Source of the DNA: Luteitalea sp.
GTDB taxonomy: Bacteria; Acidobacteriota; Vicinamibacteria; Vicinamibacterales; Vicinamibacteraceae
Direction: 5' to 3'
Assembly (NCBI GenBank): GCA_009377495.1
Contig: WHTZ01000066.1
Coordinates: 1-35,926, forward strand
DNA length: 35,926 nt
Below are positions 1 to 8,146 of this stretch, piece after piece. Below the pieces are notes generated by a model that was not told where the DNA came from, made no database searches, and saw nothing but the letters and a program-made list of their open reading frames with translations. Position numbers and translations under genes: made by a program. Every line of letters starts with the position of its first letter. Positions within the stretch are counted from its first letter, which is position 1.

Positions 1-446
1 ATATGGATCCGTGGGGCGCCACCGAGCCCATGGCATGGTGGACGATTGTCAATCGCTGCCGCGCCCTCGAAAACACCGCCTACGTGGTGGCTGCCAACCA
101 AGGCGCCAGCTTGCGACACTACCCGCCGTATTCATGGCCAGGCGGCAGCCAGGTGGTCGACTTCGACGGCCGGCTCCTCGCGGACGCGTCACCTGGTCCG
201 GGCGAGCGCATCGTCATCGCGCCCATCGACATCACGGCGCTTCGTCACGAGCGCACTACACGACGCGGCCATCACATGCTCGCGCATCTGCGAACCACGG
301 CATACCCGGTGTATCAAGAGCGAGGCTATCCGCCCGAGGATGGTCGCATCACCGCGCCGCATTCGCCGCTGTCGTTCGAGCGAAACAATGCGCGAATCGA
401 TCAGGCGAAACGGCTTTGGACGGACCGACGCGTCGGAACCGATTGA
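1..446 (+). CDS. Nitrilase-superfamily (carbon-nitrogen) hydrolase, C-terminal fragment
   Basis: The reading frame is open to the left edge, so this is the 3' part of a longer gene; about 147 residues are visible and the first in-frame ATG at position 3 is probably internal. The segment RALENTAYVVAANQGA followed by PGGSQVVDFDGRLLA and PGPGERIVIAPID is the usual C-terminal half of nitrilase-superfamily enzymes: the alpha-helix after the catalytic cysteine strand, the 'S.iidp.G.vla' strand pair and the closing 'D' strand. The Glu-Lys-Cys catalytic residues would lie upstream, outside the window, so neither activity nor substrate (nitrile, amide, carbamoyl compound) can be judged. The tail after about residue 85 contains RRGHHMLAHLRTTAYPVY, resembling the long C-terminal extensions of aliphatic amidase/formamidase-like members. 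The gene ends at a TGA at 444-446, and no gene follows on this strand until 2686. Confidence 0.8.
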   Translation, partial: MDPWGATEPMAWWTIVNRCRALENTAYVVAANQGASLRHYPPYSWPGGSQVVDFDGRLLADASPGPGERIVIAPIDITALRHERTTRRGHHMLAHLRTTAYPVYQERGYPPEDGRITAPHSPLSFERNNARIDQAKRLWTDRRVGTD

Positions 447-529
447 CTAGAACAGCACGCGGAAGCGGAGCTGGACCTGTCAATCGGTGAGGCCACGATC
501 ACAGTACGACGAGACCAGCGCCGACACTG

Positions 530-551
530 AAGAGAGGAGGGACCCTCTCTT
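530..551 (+). terminator. Hairpin downstream of the hydrolase, weak terminator candidate
   Basis: Perfect 8-bp inverted repeat AAGAGAGG (530-537) / CCTCTCTT (544-551) with a 6-nt loop, 84 bases after the hydrolase stop. There is no T-tract after it, so intrinsic termination is doubtful. Apart from this hairpin and the tandem repeat at 648-703, I see nothing in 447-720. Confidence 0.25.
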
Positions 552-647
552 ACCCTGATCAACGTCCAGGCCTGCCAGCGGGTTAACGACCTTGCGCCCT
601 GAGAGAATGGTCCCCGGAACCTAGGACAGCCCTGGCACCTGGGTTCC

Positions 648-703
648 TGATCCCCGATTCCCGATCCCCGATCCCTGATTCCCGATTCCTGATCCCTGAT
701 CCC
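648..703. repeat. Tandem heptamer array, eight units of YGATYCC
   Basis: Eight contiguous 7-bp units of the form (C/T)GAT(C/T)CC run from 648 to 703 without interruption, followed by a degenerate tail with two CTGACCCC-like copies up to 720. The array ends directly at the stop codon of the symporter gene on the minus strand, so it would lie in that gene's 3' untranslated region. Units differ only at the two pyrimidine positions. Such length-variable arrays usually arise by slippage; a function is not evident from the sequence. Confidence 0.85.
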
Positions 704-720
704 TACTGACCCCTGACCCC

Positions 721-2259
721 TTACTCAGCGCCCACTCCGAGGTACGTCCGCAGCTTCTCGTCGTCGAACTTCGCCTCAGCGTCCGGTTCGCGGATCGCGA
801 GCGACACGAGAATGCCCACGAGAAATGCAGCCGTCATCGAGACGATCGCGGGATTCCGCAGAGGAAACAACGCATGGGCGTGGCCGAGCACGTCAACCCA
901 CACCGTTGGGCTGAGCACGATGAGGAGCACCGAGAGGAACGCGCCGGTACTGATCGACCAAACCGCGGCCGGCGTGTTGAAGCGCCGCCAGACGATCGAC
1001 AGCAACAACGCCGGGAAGTTGGCGCTGCACGCGATGGCGAAGGCCAAGCCGACCATGAACGCGACATTTTGGCCCTGGAACACGATGCCCAGGATGACCG
1101 CCAGCACACCAAACACCAGCGTGCCAATCCGCGCGACCCTCACTTGCTCGCGCTCCGTGGACTCACCGCGGCGCACGACGTGCAGGAAGATGTCATGGGA
1201 GAGGGCGGAGGCGCCGGCGAGCGTGAGGCCCGCGACCACAGCAAGGATCGTCGCGAAGGCGACGGCGGCGATGAATCCGAGGAACGGCGTTCCACCGAGG
1301 AGCTCGGCCAGCAGGGGAGCGGCCATGTTGCCACCGGCGTCGATCGAGCCGATGACATCGCGACCGACCAGCGCCGCGGCCGCGAATCCGACGAGTGGAA
1401 TGATCAGATAGAAGTAGCCGATGAATCCGGTCGCGTACAACACTGACGTGCGGGCCGCCTGTGCATCTGGCACCGTGTAGAACCGCATCAGGATGTGCGG
1501 AAGGCCCAGCAGTCCAAGCATCAGGGCGAGGCCAAGCGACACCGCATCTACCGGATCCGAAATGAGACCACCGGGCTCGAGCGCGGCTTGGCCGTAGCGC
1601 TCGGCGACGGCCCCGTACACCGCACCAACGTCGAAGTTGAAGCGCGCCAGCACCATTAGCGTTAGGAGGCTGACCCCAAATAGCAACAGCACGGCCTTGA
1701 TGATCTGGACCCACGTTGTCGCAATCATGCCGCCGAGCAACACGTAGGCCAGCATGACGGCGCCGACCGACACGACGGCCCACTCGTACGGGATGCCAAA
1801 GAGCAGCATGACCAGATTGCCCGCGCCGACCATCTGGGCAATCGTGTAGAAGAGCACGGTCAGCACGCCGCCCACCGCCGAGGCGATGCGAACTGGCACC
1901 TGCCGCAGTCGGAACGCCACGACGTCGGCAAACGTAAACTTGCCAAGATTGCGCAGCGGCTCGGCGATCAGGAACATCAGCGCCGGCCAGCCGACGAGCC
2001 AGCCGGTCGCGTATATCATTCCGTCGTAGCCCTGCAGGGCCACGAGGCCGGCAATCCCGAGAAAGGAGGCGGCGCTCATATAGTCGCCGGCGAGCGCGAG
2101 GCCGTTCTGGAAGGCGGTAACCGAGCGCCCCGCCGCGTAGAACTCGCGCGTCGAGCGCGTCCGCTTCGCCGCCCACCAGGTGACGGCCAGCGTGAGCGCG
2201 ACAATCAGGACAAAGAAGAGGACCGCCGACAGAGTCGGTGTTCCAAGCGTGGTCTGCAT
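721..2259 (-). CDS. actP: Cation/acetate symporter, SSF family (ActP-like)
   Basis: 512-residue polytopic membrane protein of the solute:sodium symporter family. The N-terminal block with TREFYAAGRSV and NGLALAGDYMSAASFLGIAG is the hallmark of ActP (acetate permease), including the 'GDYMSAASFLG' motif of TM2. Later blocks GLLGLPHILMRFYTVPDAQAAR and the conserved TFLA-type segment LTLAGASALSHDIF also match this family. ActP members import acetate and other short carboxylates with Na+ or H+; the exact substrate here is inferred. E. coli ActP is about 549 residues, so this one is slightly short. It lies 8 bp downstream of a DUF485 gene, the same order as E. coli yjcH-actP, which supports the assignment and an operon. 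Start ATG at 2257-2259; only a weak GGAA precedes it, suggesting coupling to the upstream gene. Confidence 0.9.
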   Translation of the reverse strand: MQTTLGTPTLSAVLFFVLIVALTLAVTWWAAKRTRSTREFYAAGRSVTAFQNGLALAGDYMSAASFLGIAGLVALQGYDGMIYATGWLVGWPALMFLIAEPLRNLGKFTFADVVAFRLRQVPVRIASAVGGVLTVLFYTIAQMVGAGNLVMLLFGIPYEWAVVSVGAVMLAYVLLGGMIATTWVQIIKAVLLLFGVSLLTLMVLARFNFDVGAVYGAVAERYGQAALEPGGLISDPVDAVSLGLALMLGLLGLPHILMRFYTVPDAQAARTSVLYATGFIGYFYLIIPLVGFAAAALVGRDVIGSIDAGGNMAAPLLAELLGGTPFLGFIAAVAFATILAVVAGLTLAGASALSHDIFLHVVRRGESTEREQVRVARIGTLVFGVLAVILGIVFQGQNVAFMVGLAFAIACSANFPALLLSIVWRRFNTPAAVWSISTGAFLSVLLIVLSPTVWVDVLGHAHALFPLRNPAIVSMTAAFLVGILVSLAIREPDAEAKFDDEKLRTYLGVGAE

Positions 2260-2267
2260 GATTGACG

Positions 2268-2600
2268 TTATTCCGACAAGCGTTGACGGAGCCGCCGAGC
2301 CTCGACGTCGTACCGCCGGTTCGCCCAGACGACGTAGATGGCTGTGAGGAGCCAGGCGCCGAAGATCACCGCGACGCCGAGCAGGATACCGAGCGTGACG
2401 ACGTCTCCGACGCGCTGCGCCAGCAGGGCTCTATTGGTGGCGATCAGCAGGATGTAGCCGTAGTAGAGCAGCGACAAGCAAGCCGTCAACACCAGCGACA
2501 CGCGCCAGCGTCGCGCGACGAGATGATGAAATTCTGGAGATTTGAGGAGTCGAGCCGTTGGCGAATCCACGATGCGTGCTCCGTCCGAGAAGCGGTCCAT
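2268..2600 (-). CDS. yjcH: DUF485 membrane protein (YjcH-like partner of ActP)
   Basis: About 110 residues with two predicted membrane helices (roughly WRVSLVLTACLSLLYYGYIL and the GILLGVAVIFGAWLLTAIYV region). The sequence between them and the preceding FHHLVARRWR pattern match DUF485, the small membrane family encoded immediately upstream of acetate permease in many bacteria. Its role with ActP is not firmly established; it is usually treated as an accessory subunit. The gene is followed after 8 bp by the symporter, so the two are almost certainly co-transcribed. I chose the ATG at 2598-2600; an in-frame TTG at 2633 would add 11 residues rich in Arg and Ser that look non-native. Neither candidate start has a clear Shine-Dalgarno sequence. 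Confidence 0.8.
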   Translation of the reverse strand: MDRFSDGARIVDSPTARLLKSPEFHHLVARRWRVSLVLTACLSLLYYGYILLIATNRALLAQRVGDVVTLGILLGVAVIFGAWLLTAIYVVWANRRYDVEARRLRQRLSE

Positions 2601-2635
2601 GCGAGAAGAGGGTCGTCTGTTCTGTGGATGCAACC

Positions 2636-2668
2636 ATACTCGACATCTTGCCGATACTCAATATACTC
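2636..2668. promoter_or_regulatory. Three ATACTC direct repeats in a divergent promoter region
   Basis: ATACTC occurs three times (2636-2641, 2654-2659, 2663-2668) in the 85 bp between the divergent symporter operon and the propeller-protein gene. Start-to-start distances are 18 and 9 bp. The last copy overlaps a minus-strand TATATT that would make a good -10 element for the symporter operon and a plus-strand TATACT. Direct repeats at such spacing are typical of an activator or response-regulator site; the cognate protein is unknown. Confidence 0.35.
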
Positions 2669-2685
2669 ACCACAGGTGGTGCCTT

Positions 2686-3939
2686 ATGGGACATGTGCTG
2701 AGGGTGACGATGAGCATGGGAGCGCTCGCGATCGCGCTGGCGGCAGGGTCGGCCAGACCGCCGAGTGCCGCCGCGTTGGTGGCGCAGGCTCCTGAAACGG
2801 CGCTGCGATTCGAGCCGGAGGAGATCCAGCGCGACTTCGGTGTGGGCTATGCCGTGTCGGTGGTGGATGTCAATCGCGATCGGCGTCCGGACGTGATTGC
2901 CATCAACGGCACACAGCTCGTGTGGTTCGAAAACTCCGCGTGGACAAAGCACGTCCTCCTCGACGGGCAGACGCCAGAGGACAACGTTGCGATTGCCCCG
3001 CAGGATATCGACGGTGACGGCCGGCCGGACATCGCGCTTGGCGCTGGCTGGAACCCGCGCGATACGACCGGCGGCGGGGCGCTGCACTGGGTTCGCCAGC
3101 CCGCCAGCGGCGACGCGTGGCCGCTGATGAAGATCGGAGCCGAGCCCACGCTACACCGTATTCGTTGGGCGAACGTGGATGGACGCGGCGCGCCCGAGCT
3201 GATCGTTGCGCCGCTCCACGGTCGCGGCACGAGCCCACCCGAGTGGGCAGGTGCTGGCGCACGCGTGCTCGCCTTCCGGATTCCCGCCGACCCGGCCCGC
3301 GAGCAGTGGGAAGTGGAAGTGGCTGACGACTCTCTTCACATCCTGCACAACTTCGCGGTCGTGCGCTTCGACGAGGACGAGCGGGACGATCTCGTGACGG
3401 CCAGCCGCGAGGGTGTACACGTGCTCAGGCGCGGTCCTGATGCGACGTGGACACGTACGCGCGTGGGCGACGGCGCGCCCGGCGAGATCGCGCTCGGCCG
3501 CGTCGGGGGTCGGCGTATCCTTGCGACCGTCGAGCCGTGGCACGGTCATTCGGTCGTCTTGTATCTCGAGCCTGACGCGGCCCAGGTCCGAGGGGCCACG
3601 AGCCAGGAAGCCGCCGCACGCTCCACTTCCGACACGCTGTGGACGCGCCACGTCATCGAGGAGCAGATCGATGAAGGCCATGCACTGCGCTGGGCAGACT
3701 TCGATGGTGACGAAGACGAAGAGCTCGTGGTGGGATGGCGCGGCGACGAAGGGGGCGTGGCCATCTACGAGGTCGACCGCGAAGCGAACGTGCGCGATAA
3801 AATCATGATCGATGACGGTGGAATGGCTGCCGAGGATCTCGCGATTGCCGACCTCGACGCCGACGGTCGTCCCGAGATTGTCGCCTCTGGCCGCCGGACC
3901 GAAAACGTGAAGATCTACTGGAATCGCACACCGCGGTAG
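2686..3939 (+). CDS. Exported FG-GAP/VCBS-repeat beta-propeller protein
   Basis: 417 residues from the ATG at 2686, which is preceded by AGGTGG at 2674-2679 with a 6-nt spacer; in-frame starts further upstream lack a ribosome-binding site. The N-terminus (VLRVTMSMGALAIALAAG then an AAALVAQA stretch) is a signal peptide. The mature part carries repeated calcium-loop-like motifs of the form D-x-(N/D)-x-D-x-R-P-(D/E), visible as DVNRDRRPDV, DIDGDGRPDI, NVDGRGAPEL, RFDEDERDDL, DFDGDEDEEL and DLDADGRPEI, i.e. FG-GAP/VCBS blades of a propeller. Such proteins are common in Acidobacteriota and Planctomycetota; binding partner and function are unknown. The AraC-type gene starts 21 bp downstream on the same strand. 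Confidence 0.8.
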   Translation: MGHVLRVTMSMGALAIALAAGSARPPSAAALVAQAPETALRFEPEEIQRDFGVGYAVSVVDVNRDRRPDVIAINGTQLVWFENSAWTKHVLLDGQTPEDNVAIAPQDIDGDGRPDIALGAGWNPRDTTGGGALHWVRQPASGDAWPLMKIGAEPTLHRIRWANVDGRGAPELIVAPLHGRGTSPPEWAGAGARVLAFRIPADPAREQWEVEVADDSLHILHNFAVVRFDEDERDDLVTASREGVHVLRRGPDATWTRTRVGDGAPGEIALGRVGGRRILATVEPWHGHSVVLYLEPDAAQVRGATSQEAAARSTSDTLWTRHVIEEQIDEGHALRWADFDGDEDEELVVGWRGDEGGVAIYEVDREANVRDKIMIDDGGMAAEDLAIADLDADGRPEIVASGRRTENVKIYWNRTPR

Positions 3940-3960
3940 GAGCTATCCCGACTCCAACCC

Positions 3961-4782
3961 ATGATCTCGCTCACACATATTCCCCGGCCGCCGCTGACCG
4001 AGCTGGTCGACCTGTTCTGGCTGGTGGACAGTCATGAGGTGCCCCACGAGAAGGAGCGCGTGCTGCCCAACGGCTGCATGCAGATTATCCTCAGCCTGCG
4101 CGACAACGGATTCCGTGTGTACGATCGCGCGCACCACGGTCACGAGTCCAGGCTGAGCGGGTCCATCCTGACCGGTCCGTCCTCGGAGTTCTCCATCATC
4201 AACACCGCTGACGTCATCTCGACCATCGGTGTGTGCTTCAAGCCTGGCGGTGCCCGACCGCTCTTTGGCTTACGTGCTGACGAGATGTACGACCAGGACG
4301 CGGATCTCGACACGCTCTGGGGCGCGTCAGCCACGAGCGAGCTGCGTGAGCGAATCCTGGCAGCGGATTCCCCGGACGCGAAGTTCCGTGTGCTCGAAGA
4401 CATCTTGCTGGCGCGGGCATGTTGGGAACAGGTGCGTCACCCGGCAGTGGCCTTTGCGTTGCGGGCGTTTGACCGGATCCCGCACACGCGCACCATTGGG
4501 GATGTCACCACACAGGTTGGCTTGAGCCGGCGCCGGCTGATCGAGTTGTTCCGCGAGACGATTGGGCTCACGCCGAAGCGCTTCTGTCGGCTGCGACGGT
4601 TCCAGGAAGTGCTGGGTCTCGTCTGCCGCGGCCAGCCGGTCGACTGGGCGGAGATCGCCTCGGCCTGTGGCTACTTCGACCAAGCGCACTTGATCCACGA
4701 TTTCCGGGCATTCTCTGGCCTCACCCCGAGCGAGTACACGCGGCTTCGAACGGCGCACCAGAACCACGTGCTGCTCGAGTGA
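3961..4782 (+). CDS. AraC-family transcriptional regulator (DUF6597-type N-terminus)
   Basis: 273 residues. The C-terminal part (about 178-262) is a double helix-turn-helix of the AraC type: TIGDVTTQVGLSRRRLIELF forms the first unit, and ACGYFDQAHLIHDFRAFSG with the closing LTPSEYTRL forms the second, including the family signature 'GY.Dqahl.r.Fr...G.tP..Y'. The N-terminal 150 residues carry the RVLPNGCMQIILSL pattern near residue 33, characteristic of the DUF6597 sensor domain found in many AraC regulators of unknown ligand. It follows the propeller-protein gene after 21 bp and could be its co-transcribed neighbour, with the stop-overlapping TAGGAG being too far upstream for a normal ribosome-binding site. 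Targets are unknown; the VOC gene downstream at 4985 is a plausible but unproven candidate. Confidence 0.88.
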   Translation: MISLTHIPRPPLTELVDLFWLVDSHEVPHEKERVLPNGCMQIILSLRDNGFRVYDRAHHGHESRLSGSILTGPSSEFSIINTADVISTIGVCFKPGGARPLFGLRADEMYDQDADLDTLWGASATSELRERILAADSPDAKFRVLEDILLARACWEQVRHPAVAFALRAFDRIPHTRTIGDVTTQVGLSRRRLIELFRETIGLTPKRFCRLRRFQEVLGLVCRGQPVDWAEIASACGYFDQAHLIHDFRAFSGLTPSEYTRLRTAHQNHVLLE

Positions 4783-4797
4783 GGCGCCCCTTCCGTA

Positions 4798-4906
4798 CGT
4801 AGCGCGCGGCCTTTCCGCCTTCGCGCTGCGCGCTTCGGCGGACCCGCCGTAGCCTTGGCGAAGGCGGGCAGGCCGCGCGCGAGGGGTCTCAAGACCCCTC
4901 GCTACG
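4798..4906. repeat. Palindromic dispersed repeat, copy 1
   Basis: A 109-bp intergenic block bounded by a perfect 7-bp inverted repeat (CGTAGCG 4798-4804 / CGCTACG 4900-4906) with a further perfect 11-bp pair inside it (GCGCGCGGCCT 4802-4812 / AGGCCGCGCGC 4870-4880). It contains the 17-mer CCGCCGTAGCCTTGGCG (4844-4860), which is shared with copies at 8628-8644 and, in reverse, twice in 30568-30609. Near its right end is a compact hairpin, GAGGGGTC (4881-4888) and GACCCCTC (4893-4900) around a TCAA loop, which could also act as a transcription stop between the AraC and VOC genes. Confidence 0.8.
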
Positions 4907-4984
4907 CAGTGCCATATACGGGTCAAATTCTTCCAAGACGTCGCCCGATACCACCGACGAGGATAACCCCAGGAGGAGCTTGCC

Positions 4985-5461
4985 ATGGCAGTGAAACCCA
5001 TTCCCGAAGGCTACCCGCAGGTCAGTCCCTATCTCATCGTCCCCGATGTGCCTCGCCTGATCGACTTCTTGACGCAGGCCTTTGGCGCGACCGAGATCCA
5101 GCGGCACGAAGACTCCGCGGGTGCGGTGGCGCACGCCGAAGTGCGGATTGGTGATTCTGTGATCATGATGGGTGGCACGACCGACCAGTGGCCCCCGTTT
5201 CCCGGCGCCGTGTATGTCTACGTGGAAGACGTTGATGCGGCATATCGGCGTGCGCTCGAGACCGGTGCCACCTCGTTGAACGAGCCTGCCGATCAGTTCT
5301 ACGGTGATCGCTGCGCTGGCGTGAAGGATACAAACGGCAACATGTGGTTCATCGGCACGCGCATCGAGGACCTCTCGAAGGAGGAAATGGCACGACGAAA
5401 TAAGGTCGAGATGGAAAAGCGTGCTCAGGCGGCCGCGAAAGCGGCTCCTCCGGCGACGTAG
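4985..5461 (+). CDS. VOC-superfamily protein, PhnB-like
   Basis: 158 residues beginning at an ATG preceded by AGGAGG (4971-4976) with an 8-nt spacer, one of the best ribosome-binding sites in the window. The sequence pattern YPQVSPYLIVPDVPRLIDFL, then FGATEIQRHEDSAGAVAHAE, GDSVIMMG and VYVYVEDVDAAYRRALETGA fits two beta-alpha-beta-beta-beta modules of the vicinal oxygen chelate fold, specifically the PhnB-like group of short stand-alone proteins. The closing strand 'GDRCAGVKDTNGNMWFIGTR' is also typical. Members range from dioxygenases and glyoxalase-like enzymes to non-catalytic binders, so no reaction is assigned. The last 30 residues are charged and Ala-rich and probably disordered. Confidence 0.85.
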   Translation: MAVKPIPEGYPQVSPYLIVPDVPRLIDFLTQAFGATEIQRHEDSAGAVAHAEVRIGDSVIMMGGTTDQWPPFPGAVYVYVEDVDAAYRRALETGATSLNEPADQFYGDRCAGVKDTNGNMWFIGTRIEDLSKEEMARRNKVEMEKRAQAAAKAAPPAT

Positions 5462-5462
5462 G

Positions 5463-5645
5463 GCCCATGGCGCCCCTAAAGGGGTGCCCTACAAAGGGGC
5501 GCCGTACAAAACGCCGCCCAGTAGGGCGCGGCTTCCGCCTTCGCGTAAAGCTTCGGCGGACCGCCACGGCGGCCCGCGAGACGCGGGCCGCCAGCCAGCA
5601 CTGGCTTGTCGGGTCCCGACCGGGGCGGAGGCGGTTAGCCGCGCC
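5463..5645. repeat. Palindromic dispersed repeat, copy 2 (composite)
   Basis: The interval between the convergent VOC and ADOP genes is almost entirely repeat. It opens with a hairpin (GGCGCCCC 5469-5476, loop TAAA, GGGGTGCC 5481-5488; one G-T wobble). It then holds a 40-bp stretch at 5521-5560 starting GTAGGGCGCGGCTTCC that is identical to 8583-8622, and a 22-bp stretch at 5624-5645 (GGCGGAGGCGGTTAGC...) identical to 8641-8662. The central part (5561-5623) differs from copy 3, so it is either an insertion or a different internal module. The repeat ends two bases before the ADOP stop codon. Confidence 0.8.
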
Positions 5646-5647
5646 AG

Positions 5648-8128
5648 TCATTCCGCTCTGAGCGCGTCGGCTGGATCGATGCCCGCGGCACGCCGCGCGG
5701 GGATCAGGCATGCGATACAGGCCACCACGAGGAGCAGGAGTGGTGCGACGGCGAATGCCACGTGATCCAGCGGCGTCACGCCGAACAGGACGCTGGCCAT
5801 CGCGCGGGTGGCAAATGCAGCGACCACCACGCCAACCACGAGGCCGATGACGGTCACCGTGAGTCCCTCGCGCAGCACCATCCTGACGAGATCGCCACGC
5901 GTGGCTCCGAGCGCAGCGCGCACGCCGATCTCCCGGCGGCGCTGCGCGATGTTGTAGGAGAGGACGCCGTACAATCCGGTGGCGGCGAGAGCCAAAGCCA
6001 GCGCCGCGAACACGACCAGGACGAATGTGGTGAAGCGTGGCGCACCGACGGAGGCGGAAATCTTGGCAGCCAGTGGTCCCATTCGATTGAGCGTCGCACC
6101 GGGCTCTAGTTGCTGCACGATGTCCTTCAGGAGCGGCGCCGTGGACGTCGGGTTACCTTCTGTTTTCACGACGAACGTCGCGTTACCCATGTCCATCCCT
6201 GGTCCGTGCGCGACGAAGATCTGTGGCTGTGGTCGTGCATCGAGGCTATCCGGTAGCATGTCTTCTACGACGCCCACGACCTCGACGACCGTGTTGTCGT
6301 TGTCGAGCCATTCTGGGAACATCCCTGTGAACCGCCGGCCGGTTGCTGGTCGCCCGTCCGCAAAGTAAGTCTTCGTAAACGCCTCGTTCACCAGCATGGA
6401 GCGGATGGCGGATGTCGTGTCGTCGGCCCGGAAGAACCGCCCTTCCTTTAGCCGCATGCCGAGCGCTTCGGCATACCCGGGCGTGATGACCGCACGGAGC
6501 GCGGTCGCCACGATCGGCCGGCCGTCGGCGGTCGTCATCCCGGGCAACGTGAAGCCGAAGCTAGAGAGCACACTTCCAAACGGAGCCATCTCGCCGGCGC
6601 CAGCCGCGCGTACGCCGGGTGTCGCGCGCAGGCGCTCCAACGTGGCGGCTGCGACCTGCCAAGTGCGTTCCGGTGTGCCGGTGGCTTCAGGCATGCGCAC
6701 ATCGGCCGTCAGGACATTGGCCGGTTCGTACCCGGCGTCCACCTTGACGAGTTCAACGAAGCTTCGTGCGAGCAGGGATGCGCCGACCAGGAGCACGACG
6801 GCCAGGGCGGCCTCAACGACGAGGAGACCCCGGCGCATGCCTGCGCCTGGCGTTCCCACGCTTCGGGCACCGCCGGCCTGCATGGACGCGGCAAGATCAA
6901 CGCGCGAGCCCCTGAGGGCAGGAGTGGTACCCGAGAGTGCGCCGACGAACACGGCGGCGAGCGCGGCCACGGTGAGAAACCGGGCGTCTACCTGGATCTC
7001 CTCGAGGCGCGGGAAGTCCGCTGGCGCGAGAGCAGGGACGGCGGCCGTCATCGCCCATCCAACGAATGTTCCCAGGGTCCCGCCAATCAGCGAGATCACG
7101 AGACTCTCGGTGAGGAGCTGCCGTATGAGTCGGCGTCGGTCCGCACCAAGCGCAGCACGCACCGCGAGCTCGCGTGCGCGATCAGTGCTGCGCGACAGAA
7201 ACAGATTAGCGACGTTGGCACACGCGATCAGCAGCACGAGCCCAACGCCAGCCGCCAGCACGATGAGTGCTGGCCGCACGCTCGTCGTCATCTGATCCAC
7301 GATCGAGCGGACCCGCACCTCCACCGATCCGCCCTTACCGAAAAACAGGTCAACAACCCACGGGCGCTCCACGCTTCGCGCGTAGGACGTTCCCTCGGCC
7401 TCAGCCTGTGCTATCGTCACGCCACGCTTGAGGCGCGCGATGGCGTTGACGGTGATGATCTCGTTCGCACCACGTGTTACGTGTTGCACGGCGAAGGGCG
7501 TATAGAGTGTCACCGCGCGCCGGTCATCGCGCAGACCGACTTCCTTTGCTGGAAACGCGAACCCGCGAGGCGTAACGCCGATGATCCGGTGATCGACATC
7601 GTCGATCGTGAGTGTCCTGCCTATGGCCGCCGGATCGCCGCCGAAGCGGTCGCGCCATATGCGGTGCCCGAGAACGACGACGGGCGGCGCACCCTCCTCA
7701 GCGTCCGCTTCGGTGAAAAAGCGACCGACGGCCGGCGAGACACGGAGCAGCCGGAACAGCGACGGGGTGACCCTCGTTCCTCGAAGCCGCTGTGCCACGC
7801 CGACCGTGGTCACCGTGTAGTCGCTGCCACGAAAGGCTCCGATGTCCTGCAGGCTCTGGGACGAGCGCGACCACGCGTGGTACGTGAAGTGGCTCAGGAG
7901 GGGACCTCCGATTGGCGCGTTGGCTCCTGGATGCACCTCCCATAGGCGCACGAGCCGTTCCGGCTCTGGATACGGCAGGGGCCGCAGCAGAACACCGTAG
8001 ACGACAGAGAAGACCGCTGCCGTACCGCCCACGCCCAAGGCAATCGTGGTGAGCGCCGCGGCCGCGAACCCGCGGTTACCCGCGAGGAGGCGGAAGGCTT
8101 GCTTCACGTCCCGAACCAGCCCATCCAT
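5648..8128 (-). CDS. ADOP-type ABC permease (MacB/FtsX-like), prefix-less
   Basis: 826 residues. The layout is one N-terminal membrane helix (about 20-47), a MacB-type periplasmic core, three helices of a first FtsX module (about 285-400, containing VLLIACANVANLFLSRSTDR and the ELAVRAALGADRRRL loop), a linking helix near 430, a second periplasmic core and a second FtsX module ending near residue 815 in IDPADALRAE. This duplicated arrangement without an ATPase is the acidobacterial duplicated orphan permease (ADOP) family; substrates are unknown. It lacks the cytoplasmic prefix domain present in the two ADOPs at 15881-21667. The ATG at 8126-8128 has GGAGGAG just upstream, and the gene follows the FKBP lipoprotein gene by 18 bp, so the two probably form one transcript. 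Confidence 0.9.
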   Translation of the reverse strand: MDGLVRDVKQAFRLLAGNRGFAAAALTTIALGVGGTAAVFSVVYGVLLRPLPYPEPERLVRLWEVHPGANAPIGGPLLSHFTYHAWSRSSQSLQDIGAFRGSDYTVTTVGVAQRLRGTRVTPSLFRLLRVSPAVGRFFTEADAEEGAPPVVVLGHRIWRDRFGGDPAAIGRTLTIDDVDHRIIGVTPRGFAFPAKEVGLRDDRRAVTLYTPFAVQHVTRGANEIITVNAIARLKRGVTIAQAEAEGTSYARSVERPWVVDLFFGKGGSVEVRVRSIVDQMTTSVRPALIVLAAGVGLVLLIACANVANLFLSRSTDRARELAVRAALGADRRRLIRQLLTESLVISLIGGTLGTFVGWAMTAAVPALAPADFPRLEEIQVDARFLTVAALAAVFVGALSGTTPALRGSRVDLAASMQAGGARSVGTPGAGMRRGLLVVEAALAVVLLVGASLLARSFVELVKVDAGYEPANVLTADVRMPEATGTPERTWQVAAATLERLRATPGVRAAGAGEMAPFGSVLSSFGFTLPGMTTADGRPIVATALRAVITPGYAEALGMRLKEGRFFRADDTTSAIRSMLVNEAFTKTYFADGRPATGRRFTGMFPEWLDNDNTVVEVVGVVEDMLPDSLDARPQPQIFVAHGPGMDMGNATFVVKTEGNPTSTAPLLKDIVQQLEPGATLNRMGPLAAKISASVGAPRFTTFVLVVFAALALALAATGLYGVLSYNIAQRRREIGVRAALGATRGDLVRMVLREGLTVTVIGLVVGVVVAAFATRAMASVLFGVTPLDHVAFAVAPLLLLVVACIACLIPARRAAGIDPADALRAE

Positions 8129-8146
8129 GACTCCTCCACGTGAAGC

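Noticed and set aside
2542..2685. Upstream extension of the propeller protein to an in-frame start at 2542
   Set aside because: The extension would overlap the divergent DUF485 gene, has an Arg/Cys-rich non-native sequence and would bury the signal peptide; AGGTGG supports the ATG at 2686.
6396..7295. 299-codon plus-strand frame opposite the first ADOP
   Set aside because: Ser/Ala/Arg-rich low-information translation, antisense to a protein with clear ADOP motifs.
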